Positions 43,308 to 55,045 of a stretch of 64,000 bases of DNA are shown here, piece after piece; positions within the stretch are counted from its first letter, which is position 1; every line of letters starts with the position of its first letter. Under the pieces are notes generated by a model that did not search any database, was not told the DNA's origin, and was given only the letters and a program-made list of their open reading frames with translations. Both the position numbers and the translations under genes were made by a program. The stretch lies in the NCBI GenBank assembly GCA_002105175.1, contig MCGE01000044.1:1-64000 (forward strand), in the 5' to 3' direction. The DNA comes from Absidia repens (lineage: Eukaryota; Mucoromycota; Mucoromycetes; Mucorales; Cunninghamellaceae).

Positions 43308-44071
43308 ATGTCCTCCATAGAAGATCACGAATTACCGAAAGCCAATGTCACCAGAGTATTGAAACAGGCCGTAAGTGTACAAATTAGGAACAACCCGCTT
43401 CTCCCATGTCATGTGTGGAATGAGAACACAACCTGACCACCCTATGACTTGTTTTTCAATGGATAGTTACCACCTGGGACAGCATTACAGAAAAATGCCA
43501 AACTCGCTATTAACCGTGCAGCCACCGTATTTATCAGCTATATCACGTCGCTGTAAGTTTGCTGTATATATACATATGTAACGGGCGGATCACTCATCTA
43601 TTGTTATATATTGCCAACCCCCCCCCTCCCACATAGATCTCTTGATACCGCCAAAAGCAACAATCATAAAACTATCTCCACATCAGACGTTCTAAAGGCC
43701 ATGGAAGTCGCTGAATTAGATCATCTCATTCCACAACTCAAAGTGCGCTTACAAGGTAAAACAAAGAGGTGATTGGATCGGGCTAGAGTACTGAGCGAGT
43801 GAAAAATGTCTAACAACCCCTCCCCTCCCGTTCCCTCATTTTACTAGAATATCAAACTCTGCAAAACGAAAAGAAACAACGCAAAAAAGATAAACAAAAC
43901 GACCCCACGGCCTCATCCACTGGAACGAAACGAGGATTAGATGACGACGAGGAGGATGACGAGGAACAGGAAGATACCGCAGGTGATAAAGTGGAATCAA
44001 GAAAAAAGGCCAAAGACAATGGGAACGATGATAGCACCACGCTTAGTAGCACGGAACCTATGGAAGAATGA
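43308..44071 (+). CDS. POLE3/Dpb4-like histone-fold subunit
   Basis: Four exons (43308-43370, 43467-43552, 43637-43755, 43848-44071) give 163 residues. The histone fold spans about residues 9-90: [60 protein letters not shown]. The opening LPKANVxRxxKxALP and the helix-3 DVLxAMxExE-like stretch match DNA polymerase epsilon subunit 3 (Dpb4/CHRAC-17), which pairs with a POLE4/Dpb3-type partner in the replicative polymerase and in ISWI remodelling complexes. The tail is Lys-rich then strongly acidic ([12 protein letters not shown]), as in POLE3 proteins. NF-YB is less likely because its signature residues after helix 1 are missing. Confidence 0.88.
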
Positions 44072-44805
44072 TGATGGATATTATATGATTTTTTATTTAT
44101 TTACTTTTTTTTTAGTTCGTAGCTTAGTCTAATCTTAGTGTAGTCGTAGTGATGGTATATTTTCAAAATGGAAACTATGATGAAAGAATCCAACTTGGAT
44201 CATTGTTAATAAAATTTATTCATACAGTATAATGTAATTGTTTTATTTGTGATTGTTTGTGTGATGATGATTATATGAATATCTATATGATGTGTATTTC
44301 GGGGATTGAGATTTGAAAACAGGCATATGACATCAAACTGGTACGAGAATTGGCAAGAAAAATATCGTAATAGAAAATGCAGATCATAAATGTCAAAGGT
44401 ATATGAAGATAATTTCAGTCCATGCTGGAATCTTGCAAGTCATCTTCGGGCTAAAAAAATCAATCGATCCAGTATATCATTATAGAAATATAGATAAATG
44501 CATGTAAACGAATAGATAAATCAATGATATGAGTGGTTTTTTATTTCATTGGGTGGGGGAGGGTGACAAAACTAATCTAATAAATATAGGAAAAAGGGTG
44601 AGGGGAGATATGAATTTGTAAAAAAAAGGATGCAGTAAATAAAACGTGATAAAATAATATATAAATGATATTCAAAAGAGGCACATGTAACTAAAAATAA
44701 TAATAATAAAATGGCAAACAGAATGTGTGTGTGTGTGTGTATGTGTTGAAGTGTCGGGGGCAAACAGAATACAATATGAATTCATGAAAAAGGGACAAGG
44801 CTTCT

Positions 44806-45186
44806 TCAAGCCGTAGGCTGTTGCTGTTGTTGTTGCTGTTGTTGTTGAGTACGCTGTTGTTCGGCATTGGACAGAACGGACATGATAAGATTTTGTTGGT
44901 CGGCATCCAGATCCTTCGTCAACAGGGTATACGAAGCAGGGTTGGTTTGTTGCATGGTACGGAACACTTCTTCGAATCGAATGTAAGGGTTGATTTCGTC
45001 CAAAGGTGATTCAAAGAGAATTTCTTCTTCGATTTCTTCTTCGTATTCATCATATTCTTCATCGTCATCGGCATGTAAAGAAGCTTGTTGAGCAAGGTAT
45101 TCCAAATATTCATTGTCTTGATCAGGAACATCTTCGTCTATACGAGTAAAAAAAATTAAAATCGTCCATCAGTCAAATCATCCATC

Positions 45187-45243
<57 letters not shown>

Positions 45244-48200
45244 GCTTTTCATTTATATAAACTTACCACCGTTGTCTTCCAAATCGTCTTCATCTGCACT
45301 GCCATCAAGATCATCACCGTAAAGATCTTCACCGTCAAATCCATCACCGTATAACTTTTCAAGGCTTTCGCGGTCTAAAAAAAGAGGGTGTTTAATATGT
45401 CGCAATAACTTTACATTAATCTCCTCTCTCTCTCTTTCTCAACCTCTCAACCTCTCAACTTACTTTCCATTGCTTTGGGCAAAGTCTTGAAAACATTCAC
45501 AATACCGGCCAAAACTTGGGACCAACCTGCTTGCAAAGATCCAGGGACGTGATCTAAAGGCAATTCAATCAAGGCACACAAGGCCACAATCACTAACTTC
45601 TTGTCATGTACACGAGAGAACTTTTCAAGAGTGTTGAACCAGAGAGTGAAGAAGCCTTGAGTCCATTGGTTTTCTTCCAATAAACGAAGGGTCAAAACGG
45701 GGTTATAATACAAACAGTTGATCACCTAAATTGAACGAGAACACGTTAGAAAGCATATCTATTTGCCATTTGCCTTTTTTTCCAATTTAACCTACCACTT
45801 CAATACAATGTACTTTGAATTCGGTGGTCTTCATAGAATTGGTAAAAATAAATTGGAATGTGAGATTCAAGAAGGGAGCAATGTACTATGTAAGAAAGTA
45901 AAATAAAATGTCAGTCATTTGATTTTCTGAATTTTCTTTCTTCTATTCGAGATTTTTGATTCATTACCATATCCACTTGACCACGGCAGTTAAGCAAGAC
46001 AGATTCCATGAGTTTACCTAAATACCCAAGCCAATTAAATAAATAAATAACCAATAAAAAAACGCATCAAGCCTAAATTTTTTTTCCATTTGTCACTTAC
46101 AAGCACAGACACGATCATTTTCACCCAAACGATCACTCTTCATGACAGTGTCGATGATATCAAACATCATACGTTGAATATTTTCGTTGGAAACAAAGAC
46201 GTCGCGACCGTAGGAGATATAGTTATCCAAGGGAGGAAGCATTTCGTCCATATAATCAATGCCACAGTCCTTGAAGGATTCGTAAATGAGATCAAACACA
46301 CCCCACATCGTAGGGGTCACACGTTTGGCAGAGAACGTGCAAGAGTCAATGATTTCAAAGATTTCGTTGTAGAGGTCCATGATCTTGTTCTTGAGCGTGT
46401 AGGTGATCACAGGTAACAAGGCGTTTTCCAATTGTTGAAGAATATCAGGGGTGCTTTCCAAACTAAGAATCAAAGTGCCAATGGTCTTTAAGACACCCAT
46501 CGCCGCCATCGTCTTGTCGCTGATATCTTCGAAATCACCAAAGTCATCATCGTCGTTGGCTTCGGCTTGTTGATTCGATTGCGTGAAATCTTCCATAATA
46601 CGTAAGAAAGTATCCCGGAGTTGAGTGCAAAGTTGAACGGCAAAAGGTGTGAGTTGGTCAGCAAATACTTCCACAAATTCTTCCATTGTCGTGGCCAAAG
46701 TATCGATATCGATTTCATTAGTCAAGTTGAGGAGTTCCTGCATGATGAAGGGAAGGCTAGGAACCATAGCTTCGCGCACTATTCACCATTGGTCAAAATA
46801 AAAAAGAAGAAATTGTCAGCTAATGTGGCTTTTTTTTTTGGGACAGGCCTTTGAAAACTTACCACTTTCATGACGAATCATGGGTTGAAGAGCAAGAGCA
46901 GCTTGAATCTTGACTGGTAAATCGGTGTCGCGAAGACACTCCAACACATTTTGATAAAGAATAGCCAAGTTCTACATTTCAAGCAAAAGGAAAGAAGAAA
47001 ACTGTCAGACTGTGGCGTTCCTTCTTTCATTCCATATCACGGCTATCTATTCTGTATGTTACCTGTTCATCAGTAAAGTCCAAATCGCTAAAATGTTTCG
47101 TCATATCACAAGCACGGGCACGAAGATAAGGGAAAGGACTCTTGAATTCGGGGAAGACGTGGGAGACAAAGAAGGGTTCCATCATATTGGAGACAGGGGA
47201 CTTTTTCTGCAAGATTTGGTAAGACAGACAAGCAATCATGTTCAAAGCACCATCCTTTTCACGGCCATTCTTTTGATCGTCGGGAGTTTCCAAGTACTTG
47301 GTCAAGACGCCATTGATGAAGCCAAGAATACCCATAAAAGTATGTTTCTTACGGTCGCGGGCCAAGGTAATCAACAAACTGCTGGCATTGGTTTCAGGAG
47401 AATGCAAATCTTCCAAAGGATCCACTTTTTTGTGCACAAATTCAACAGGATCGTCATTCCATAATTCTTCGTCTTCAGGAGAGAAACACAATTGAGGGAA
47501 GATAAAGTGGGCCACCAAAGTTTCGGTATGAGGCTTGATGATTTGCCAAGTGGTCTTATGTTTAACACTATGAAATAAAAAAAAGAAGACATCGGGTTAA
47601 TAATCCAACTGAAGATAAATCCTATAAATAGTCGAATTTCTTTCTCCATTTACCTGTTATCAAAGAATGACGCTGTCAAAGCCAAACATTTGTGAGAAAT
47701 CCAGATTTCATTCTTGATCCAACCTTCGACTTGACGTAAATAAGCTTGTAAGACATTGGGAGCAAAAGTAGAGACGAAGTTCTTAGCAAATGGAATGTAC
47801 TTGCTTGCACTGGGAGTCAATAAGGCGGGATTTCCGTACTTGGCAAAGAGTCTGTTTAAGCAGTGGTAGGCCCATTTCTTTGTCTTTCCCCAAGGATACT
47901 TTTCACGTTCTTCAGGATCAGTAGGTAAGACATCAAAAGGAATAGGCTTGTCAATCAATTGTAAGAAGAGAGTGCCCCAAGGTACAAGAGAAGAAGAGTC
48001 TTGAAGTGACTTTGGAAGGTCGGCTTGAATACCAGCATGATAAATCTTCAACGTCAATTTCAACATTTCAGCAGCTTCAAGATTATCAGATCCAACAAGA
48101 TTGGTGCCAATGGTTTGAATAGCAGGGAAGGTCAAGGTGATGATTTGTTGCAATGGTTCCCGTTTTTCTGATGACTTCCATCTATATATGAGAAAAGGAG

Positions 48201-48940
48201 TCTTAGTCTTTGTCTTACCCCACATCTTACATTTTTTTTTTATTTCCCAGCCAACTTACTGATAGACCTTGACGACTTCACGAAGAGCTAACAATCCAAC
48301 ATAGACTAAACGGAAATCACTGGATGTCAACAGGTTTTCCAGTTCACCAACAAATTGAGACCATCGATCAGGGAAATCGTTGCTCAAAATAGTATGTAAG
48401 CAAGAAGTAAGCTGCACTCTATTAAACGATAACATATCAGTAAGCAATGCTTTTTTTGGAGGAGAACAAGAGTAACTTACTTGACTTGGTTAGGCGCAGT
48501 GACCATAGCTTGAAGAATAGATTGTTTGACCACATTACGATCTTCTTCGCTGATAGGAGTATGAGCTTGTTTTGATCTATCCCAGGCCTTCACAAGACGA
48601 TTCTTGAAGTAAATGGCAGCTACACAAAAAAAAATAAAGTCAGTATAAATCAACGTATAAAGTTAAAGGTCAGGGAGGTGATACTAACCAGCTTGACGGG
48701 CACCCAGCTCAAGTTCCTCAGAAGCCAAGATCTGTAAGACGATGGGAAGGAAACCATTATGCCCTTCAACCTAAATATAAAATAATTATAAGGTGATGAG
48801 AAATAATCCTAGAGTTAAAAAAATAAGCTTTTTTATCTAAACGAACTTACACTTCGAATGTTGAGTTCTGCCTGTTTGTGGACATTAGGGTCAGGATGGT
48901 AAGTGGCAACAAACAACTGATAAACGGTGTTTTGATCCAT
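44806..48940 (-). CDS. Importin-7/8-like nuclear transport receptor (Sxm1/Nmd5 family)
   Basis: Thirteen exons (48940-48851, 48770-48689, 48619-48481, 48418-48260, 48181-47654, 47567-47063, 46971-46863, 46778-46101, 46017-45968, 45885-45796, 45725-45464, 45374-45267, 45137-44806) give 1043 residues, the size of importins 7 and 8. The N-terminal importin-beta Ran-binding region reads [30 protein letters not shown] and [18 protein letters not shown]-type helices fill the middle, including [18 protein letters not shown] and [18 protein letters not shown]. The C-terminus is strongly acidic, as in this subfamily, then ends in a Gln run (about 11 Gln). These receptors bind RanGTP and carry ribosomal proteins, TFIIS or kinases into the nucleus. 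Intron 12 contains a 55-nt homopolymer (45188-45242). Confidence 0.92.
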
Positions 48941-50109
48941 GGAGTATAAATGTATATCAAAGAGATGGGAGTGGGGGTCAATGGATTGTTCTTTTTGCTG
49001 TGCACCAGGGGTAAAACAAAAAAAAAAAGAGTTGGCAAAGAAAAAAACAAAAAAAAAAGAAGAGCTGAATTCGGAAAAACAGGAAAAAGAGTCCTTTTTT
49101 TTGACACGAAAATTGTTCATATTCCGCCCCAATGAAAATCAATAAAGCAATTGCCACTCACACTACCTACAGTGCCTTTGATATCTACACCCGTCGTTTA
49201 GCATTTTGCCGGGCAGGCTCTCCCAAAACTTCCCAGTAGCGCAAGATACTAGGCATACTATTTGATCCTGATCCTTCTACAAGACTCTATCGACTTGGTA
49301 CAAAACACAATATATTCATTTTAGCTTCTAAACTATTTCGTACAATTTAAACACTCCACACTAACCCCTAGCATTGTAAACCTTATAAGTCAATACCATT
49401 AATGTAACGAAGAATTGGATAAAAATGATTTCTTTTAATTGAAGCATAAATATTGATGAAGGGGAGGCAACTAAAACTATAATATATCGCGTGGGAAATC
49501 ATTTTCAATATAAAAAGTCAGATGAAGGAGAAACAAACAATATATATGCAGTTGAGAGAGAAAGAGCAGATTTTTTTGGATTCAGTCCATCCTTGATAAC
49601 TTGAACCACGTATTTCATCCTGAGCATTTTTCTTTATAAGTAAGCCTAAAGGCAAATCAGCTAGTGTTTTTTTTCAAAAAAAAAAAAAAAAAAAAAGTCA
49701 GTCAGTCTAGATCATGTATATATAAATCAAAGAAAATGTCATTTACTTCTGCATTAAATGACCAGATGAGAGCGTCCTTCTCAATATATCCTATTAAACC
49801 CAACATTTCCATATCACATTGACACACGACATATATATATATATATATATTGGAGTGATGAAGATGATAATGGTTTTTATTTTTGTTTTTCAAGATATTA
49901 TAAAAAAAGTCTAGATAAATAAAATATATATATACAAGTGGACAATACATGAATGAATGGGATTTTCAAAAGTGGCGTGTGATAAAAAAAAAAAGGAACA
50001 ATTAAAAAAAAAAAAAACAGCAAAGAAAAACTAAAGCTAAAAAAAAGGAGGACAGTGGGTGGTATTATCTAAAAATATATGTAAGAATAAAAAAAAAACG
50101 GGAGGGGGA
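48941..50109. other. Intergenic, no gene seen
   Basis: The importin promoter lies at its left end and the 3' flank of the PPR gene at its right end. A-tracts occur near 49019-49062, 49675-49696 and 49985-50034, and (TA)n near 49831-49850. No coding exon with conserved features was found. Confidence 0.55.
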
Positions 50110-53100
50110 CTAGCCAGAAGATCCCAAAGATGATGATGATGATGTGGATGATGCAGGTTTTTCAATCAACCCATTTGCCAAAGCCAGGAGGTGGATTTCC
50201 TTTCTCCATACGGTTGCTGAGGGCGACTCGTTCGAAAGCACCAAGGATTCTTGGTACACAGCACGGGCCAATGCATCGTCTTGACATAAGAGCATGACTT
50301 TGAGGGTCTTGTAGTAAGTTTTGACAAGCATGTAGACCACATTTTCAGAAGACGCAGGTTCGGTCGATGGCTTAGGACGTTTGGAAGAAGACCAGAGGTC
50401 GGTACGGATAAAAGCAAGGTCGTCATTGAGAATCGCCGCATCGGTCATTGCATCAAAGGTAATCCCATCCATCGGTGCCGCCATGGTATCAAACACTTGC
50501 TTGGCTGTTGGGTACCAAGCAGGGTTCTGTGCTAGCCCAAACAAGAGCGCATTGTAATGGATCGTCTGTCTTTCGCTCATGTGTTGCCAAGCCGTCCATG
50601 CATGCAACGGTTGCTTTAAACGTGCCATAGCCGTCAAATAAATCGCGTTGATGACGGGGTTGGTTTGCTCCATGGACGCATAGATTCCCTGAACAGCTTG
50701 CACATGTGGTGATGATGATGATGACGATGACGATGATGCTGATGTAGATGTTGATGATGAACATGAAGATGAGAATGATGGTGGTGATGATGGTGATGAT
50801 GGTGATAATAATGACGAGGAAGGTTTCGTTGCCGAGGAGGAAGATGGTGTATCATTATTGTTGCTGTTCGCCGTCGATTGACCGGCCAAGCCGTGGGCTT
50901 CCATCAATAGTCCCAATGCCACATGGTCCAAATTCACACTTCCCGTTGCATCCAAAGTTGTTGTTGTTTCGGATCCATTTTCTTTGACAATCGCACGTTC
51001 CTTCAATCCAGATAAAAGACGAATGGCTTCCTTGGGCGAGCCATGTTCCACAAACATATCGGCCAAAATGGTGTAGGTAATGATATCCGGTTGCACACCT
51101 TGATCCAACATGTCCTTGAAGAGATTGTAAGCTTGGTCGAAATCGCCATTCTGAGCATACCCTTTCACCAGAGGCGTAAACACATGTGCTGTAGGCTTGA
51201 CATTGTAAGGTGGTTGAGTCATCATGGTCAGCAGGTGGCGGGCTTTGGCCAAATAACCTTCCTGTACGTAGCCAACAATCAAATGAGAAAAGACATGGGC
51301 ATTCGGCTTGATTCCGCGTTCGGTCATGGATCGCAATAAAGATTTGGCCAGGGGGAGGTTGTGTTGATAGATGGCGTTGCGGATGTTGAGCGCATAGGTG
51401 ATCGTATCAGGTCGAGAGTTGATGGAAGCCATGGAAGTCATGATAGAACTAATGGTGGTATCGAGCTTGTTGTGTCGGGATAGTTTGCCATAGATGTCCA
51501 AAGCTATATTGTACGTACGTTCGTTGGGTATCACGTCATGGGCCAGCATTTGTTCAAACACATCAGCGAATCGATCGGAAGCTGCCATTGTTGTTGCCAT
51601 ATCAGTATTGCTCCGGACCCCAGAGATGGCGGATGAAAGCTGCGTGTTGAAAGAGACGGTATTTTGATCCACCATATTCATCAATAACCCCCGGTGTCGT
51701 TCCATGATTTCGTCCTGGTGGTCAGGTTGTTGTTCCGCACCTTTCAGCAACATGTTGTAAATGGTCGAGTTGCCAGGAATATCCTTGTGTTCCATCACAT
51801 CATAGTATCGCAACGCTTCCTTCACATTCCCCTTGTTGATATAATAGCCAATAAATGTGCCATAGGTGACCGTATCAGGTTGGATGTTCATCCTCATCAT
51901 ATCATCGTACCATCGCAAACTATTGTTGACTTGATCGTTTTTCAGTTCATAATGGATCAGTGTATTGAAAGTGGTCAAATCAGGAATACAGAGTGGTTTT
52001 GTTGGTCGTTTTGGTTTCTTCATCTTCCTAGTTTCCTGTGGCAGTGGTGCCGAAGATTGACAACTACAGCCTGAGCATCCCCCTGACGAAGATTTCTGTT
52101 GCGGCAGAGGCATATCCAATTTCTTCAAGACAGAGTCGATTTCGGTCCGTTGATTGGTGATCGTATAGCATTTCAAAAGAGTGTTTAGCAAGGCAGTGTC
52201 AGGTTGGTGGTGCAATTTGCGCATGACGCCAAAGAGTCGTTTGACAGCAGAGGAGAGACGGAGCATTTCATCACGATCTTGTACACGAGCAAAATAAGCC
52301 ACTTGATCTGCGAGACCACCAAGAACACGCTTGAACGTGTTTCGATTAGGAGCCAGTCCAGCCTTGATCATGCGGTCGATCCAACTATCCGCATTCACCA
52401 ATCCGCCCTGTCCATTTTTCATTGCGCCTTGTAGCATGAGATGAAAAGTCATTCGATCTGCCACTTGTCCAGTAGCTGTATTGTTGTTTGCTATGGCCAA
52501 TTGACGATTGAACCAAGATTCAGCGCCTTCAAAGTCATTCATCTTGATTTTAGCGGCAAGGATACAATTGTATGAAGTAACATCGGGGGCGCATCCGCGA
52601 CGTGGCATGAGTTGAAAGAGACTGTTCATTTTGTTGATGTACTTGTTGCATTTGTTGGTGTCAGAATACTTGAGGCGTCGTAAGTACATCGACAACATCT
52701 TGTTGAAGGCATCCGTAGTCAATTCATGTTTGGTGTATTGATTCCAGTTTCGGAAGATGAGTTCAGCACGATCCACACGGTCAAGCCGCCCATAAACGTC
52801 AAAGATCACCGCTAAATCCCGCCGATCCCAAGTCATACGTGATACTTGCAAGTAATTGACGAGCTGTTCCATTCGATTGAGATACAAGCTTTGTAGTTTG
52901 ATGTTGTGCCCATTCAGTTGTGGTTGTTGAAGATGAACCTGCTTTTTCAGTGACTCGAGTAATAGTTGTGCTGTACTTTGAGGGATCGCTTGACGTTGGA
53001 GAGTCACCTGGTTCATCAAAGTCCATGCTGCATCATATTCGCCCCGCTGCAAATGAGTGTGAAGTGAAAGCACCACCGGTGATCGCGCATGTTGATCTAC

Positions 53101-53478
53101 TTTGGAAGCAACTTGTGATGATATTCGTTTTTTCAGTTGACGCTTTTGTTGTTCCACAATCGCTGATGAAGCACCACTGCCGCTGCCGGGGATGGTGGTG
53201 TTATTGTTGTTCGTGACTGATTCATCAATGTGTTTGATATAGTTGTTCAATGACGAGGCTATTCATAGAAAAAGAAGAAAAAGTAATAGTGAGTATCCAA
53301 TGATAATAAATAGTACAGTTCATTGTTTACCTTTTCTATCCTGAGAGGAAAAGGAATGACGCCCTGTCAAAGTGAGGGGTCGCATAGATTGACATTGTGC
53401 GCTACGTATGACTTTCCATTGTTGTAAGACTTGTTGGTTTACTCCAGATTGAAGGTGATGACACCTCAAAAGTACCAT
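50110..53478 (-). CDS. Mitochondrial pentatricopeptide-repeat (PPR) protein
   Basis: Two exons (53478-53331, 53258-50110) join in frame to 1098 residues. The N-terminus is basic, Gln/Ser-rich and lacks acidic residues for about 45 positions, consistent with a mitochondrial presequence. Many 35-residue PPR units are readable, for example PDVTSYNCILAAKIKMNDFE, DLTTFNTLIHYELKNDQVNN, DTVTYGTFIGYYINKGNVKE, NAHVFSHLIVGYVQEGYLAK, TAHVFTPLVKGYAQNGDFDQ and DIITYTILADMFVEHGSPKE. PPR proteins bind organellar RNA and act in its processing, stability or translation. Two low-complexity insertions interrupt the array: a Cys/Ser patch (GGCSGCSCQSS) near residue 395-440 and a Ser-only stretch of about 50 residues near 870. 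The precise RNA target cannot be deduced. Start chosen at 53478 because it adds the presequence-like exon. Confidence 0.88.
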
Positions 53479-53575
53479 GAGGAGTCAAAAGTGGGAGTGA
53501 GGGGGAAAAGAGAAGGAAGGGGAATTAAAAGATAAAAGTGAAAAAAAAAGACGAGAGGACCTTTTTTTATTGTGT

Positions 53576-53577
<2 letters not shown>

Positions 53578-53609
<32 letters not shown>

Positions 53610-53667
53610 GCCCCCAGGCGCCACCCAAAAAAAAAACCGTCGTCATCAAATTCTTCGGATAGCGCAC

Positions 53668-53710
<43 letters not shown>
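53578..53710. repeat. T31 and A42 homopolymers in inverted arrangement
   Basis: A run of 31 T (53578-53608) is followed, after 60 bases, by a run of 42 A (53669-53710). The two can pair as a perfect 31-bp A:T stem. The loop holds a CCCCCAGGCGCC patch and an A10 run. It lies just upstream of the PPR gene start. Confidence 0.8.
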
Positions 53711-53712
<2 letters not shown>

Positions 53713-53917
53713 GACCTGATTTTAATGGTAGAATTCAAAGGACAAAGATAAAATAGATTGATATACATAGTTTTTTATTTGGTAATAATATGAAGAATAG
53801 GAATAATATAATAATAATATAAATAATAAAATAAATAATAAAATAACAATAATGAAGGAATAAATATTTGGTTGTTGATAATGGAAGAATATACTACGAA
53901 AGGATGCTGGTCGGGGT

Positions 53918-54106
53918 TTAAAAGGGATCATTGTTGGCCAAAGCACTGAATGGATGATGGTGGCCTTGAAAGGATGTGGTGGTGGTTGATGACGACGATC
54001 GTATAGCTTGGTGGTTCTTGCTAGTATCCAAAAGTTGTGGTGATGATTGTGTAGGGTGAGGAAGAGGTTGATGATTATCATTATATGATGGATGCGCTAG
54101 ATAGTG

Positions 54107-54151
<45 letters not shown>

Positions 54152-54827
54152 TTGATGTTGTTGTTGTTGTTGTTGTTGTTGCAAATGATTGACATTCACA
54201 TTGACCAGCTTTCCTTGATGAATGACTTGTTCCAATTCCCTAATTTTTTGCTGATAATGTACCACTTGATCCCGCAATTCCTTGATGTGTTCCACTGATA
54301 ATTTCAATATGGTGCCCTTGTTAATCATATTTGGTGATCGTTGTGATCCAGCCACGACATGAACTGAGCTTGGGTTACCTTCCAAAAGATGATTTGGTAA
54401 TAATGTACACAGTTCTATAATAAAAAGTATTAGATTTCTATTATTCTAATACCACTACCACTAAAAAGCTATGTTTTTTTATACTTGCCTTGTATTCTTT
54501 CATTGATATTGTCCCTTCGTCTTCGTTCCACCAGATTATGAGATTCCCTTCGGCGCCGACGTTTATCAAACATTTCTTGCATGCTAAGTATACATATATA
54601 CCAAATAAATAAAATAAATATAGATTAGAAGACGAGGTTTGGTTGATTTTTAAATAAATTGAATTACTTACTGTCGTTGCTGCACTTCGTCTTCTTCTCC
54701 AGTATGATACATAGCGTCAGTGTTGTGCGAGGTTGAGTTGGAAGGTGATATGATAAGGTCCCTGGGTATGATCTTGGGTGAGGTTGGACTAAAGGCGTTG
54801 TTGTCTATTGAAGTGCCAAACCAAGGC

Positions 54828-54858
<31 letters not shown>

Positions 54859-55045
54859 GATTGCCACCCGCTGATGGATCGAAAGGCACTGACGATCGAG
54901 ATGGCTGAGGTGGGCTCATGGCTATGCCGCCAGGTCCGCCGAATCCATCTTGTTGCGGTTGTATAGCATACGCACCAGGGTTAAAAAGACGACTCGTAGT
55001 TTTGTTATTGCTGCTGTTGTTGAGCTTATCCGTGTTCAAATTCAT
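53918..55045 (-). CDS. Basic helix-loop-helix transcription factor
   Basis: Three exons (55045-54672, 54583-54489, 54414-53918) give 321 residues. The basic region and helix 1 read RRRRRESHNLVERRRRDNIN, ERIQELCTLLPNHLL, and helix 2 NKGTILKLSVEHIKELRDQV continuing into a zipper-like heptad (VVHYQQKIRELEQVIHQ). The H-E-R residues of the basic region (H, E and R in SHNLVERRRR) are the class B set that reads CACGTG/TCACGTGA E-boxes, similar to MITF/TFE- and CBF1/INO-type factors. Gln runs flank the domain on both sides. Intron 2 uses a GC donor (GCAAGT). The loop is lengthened by about 25 residues (EGNPSSVHVVAGSQRSPNMI). Confidence 0.9.
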
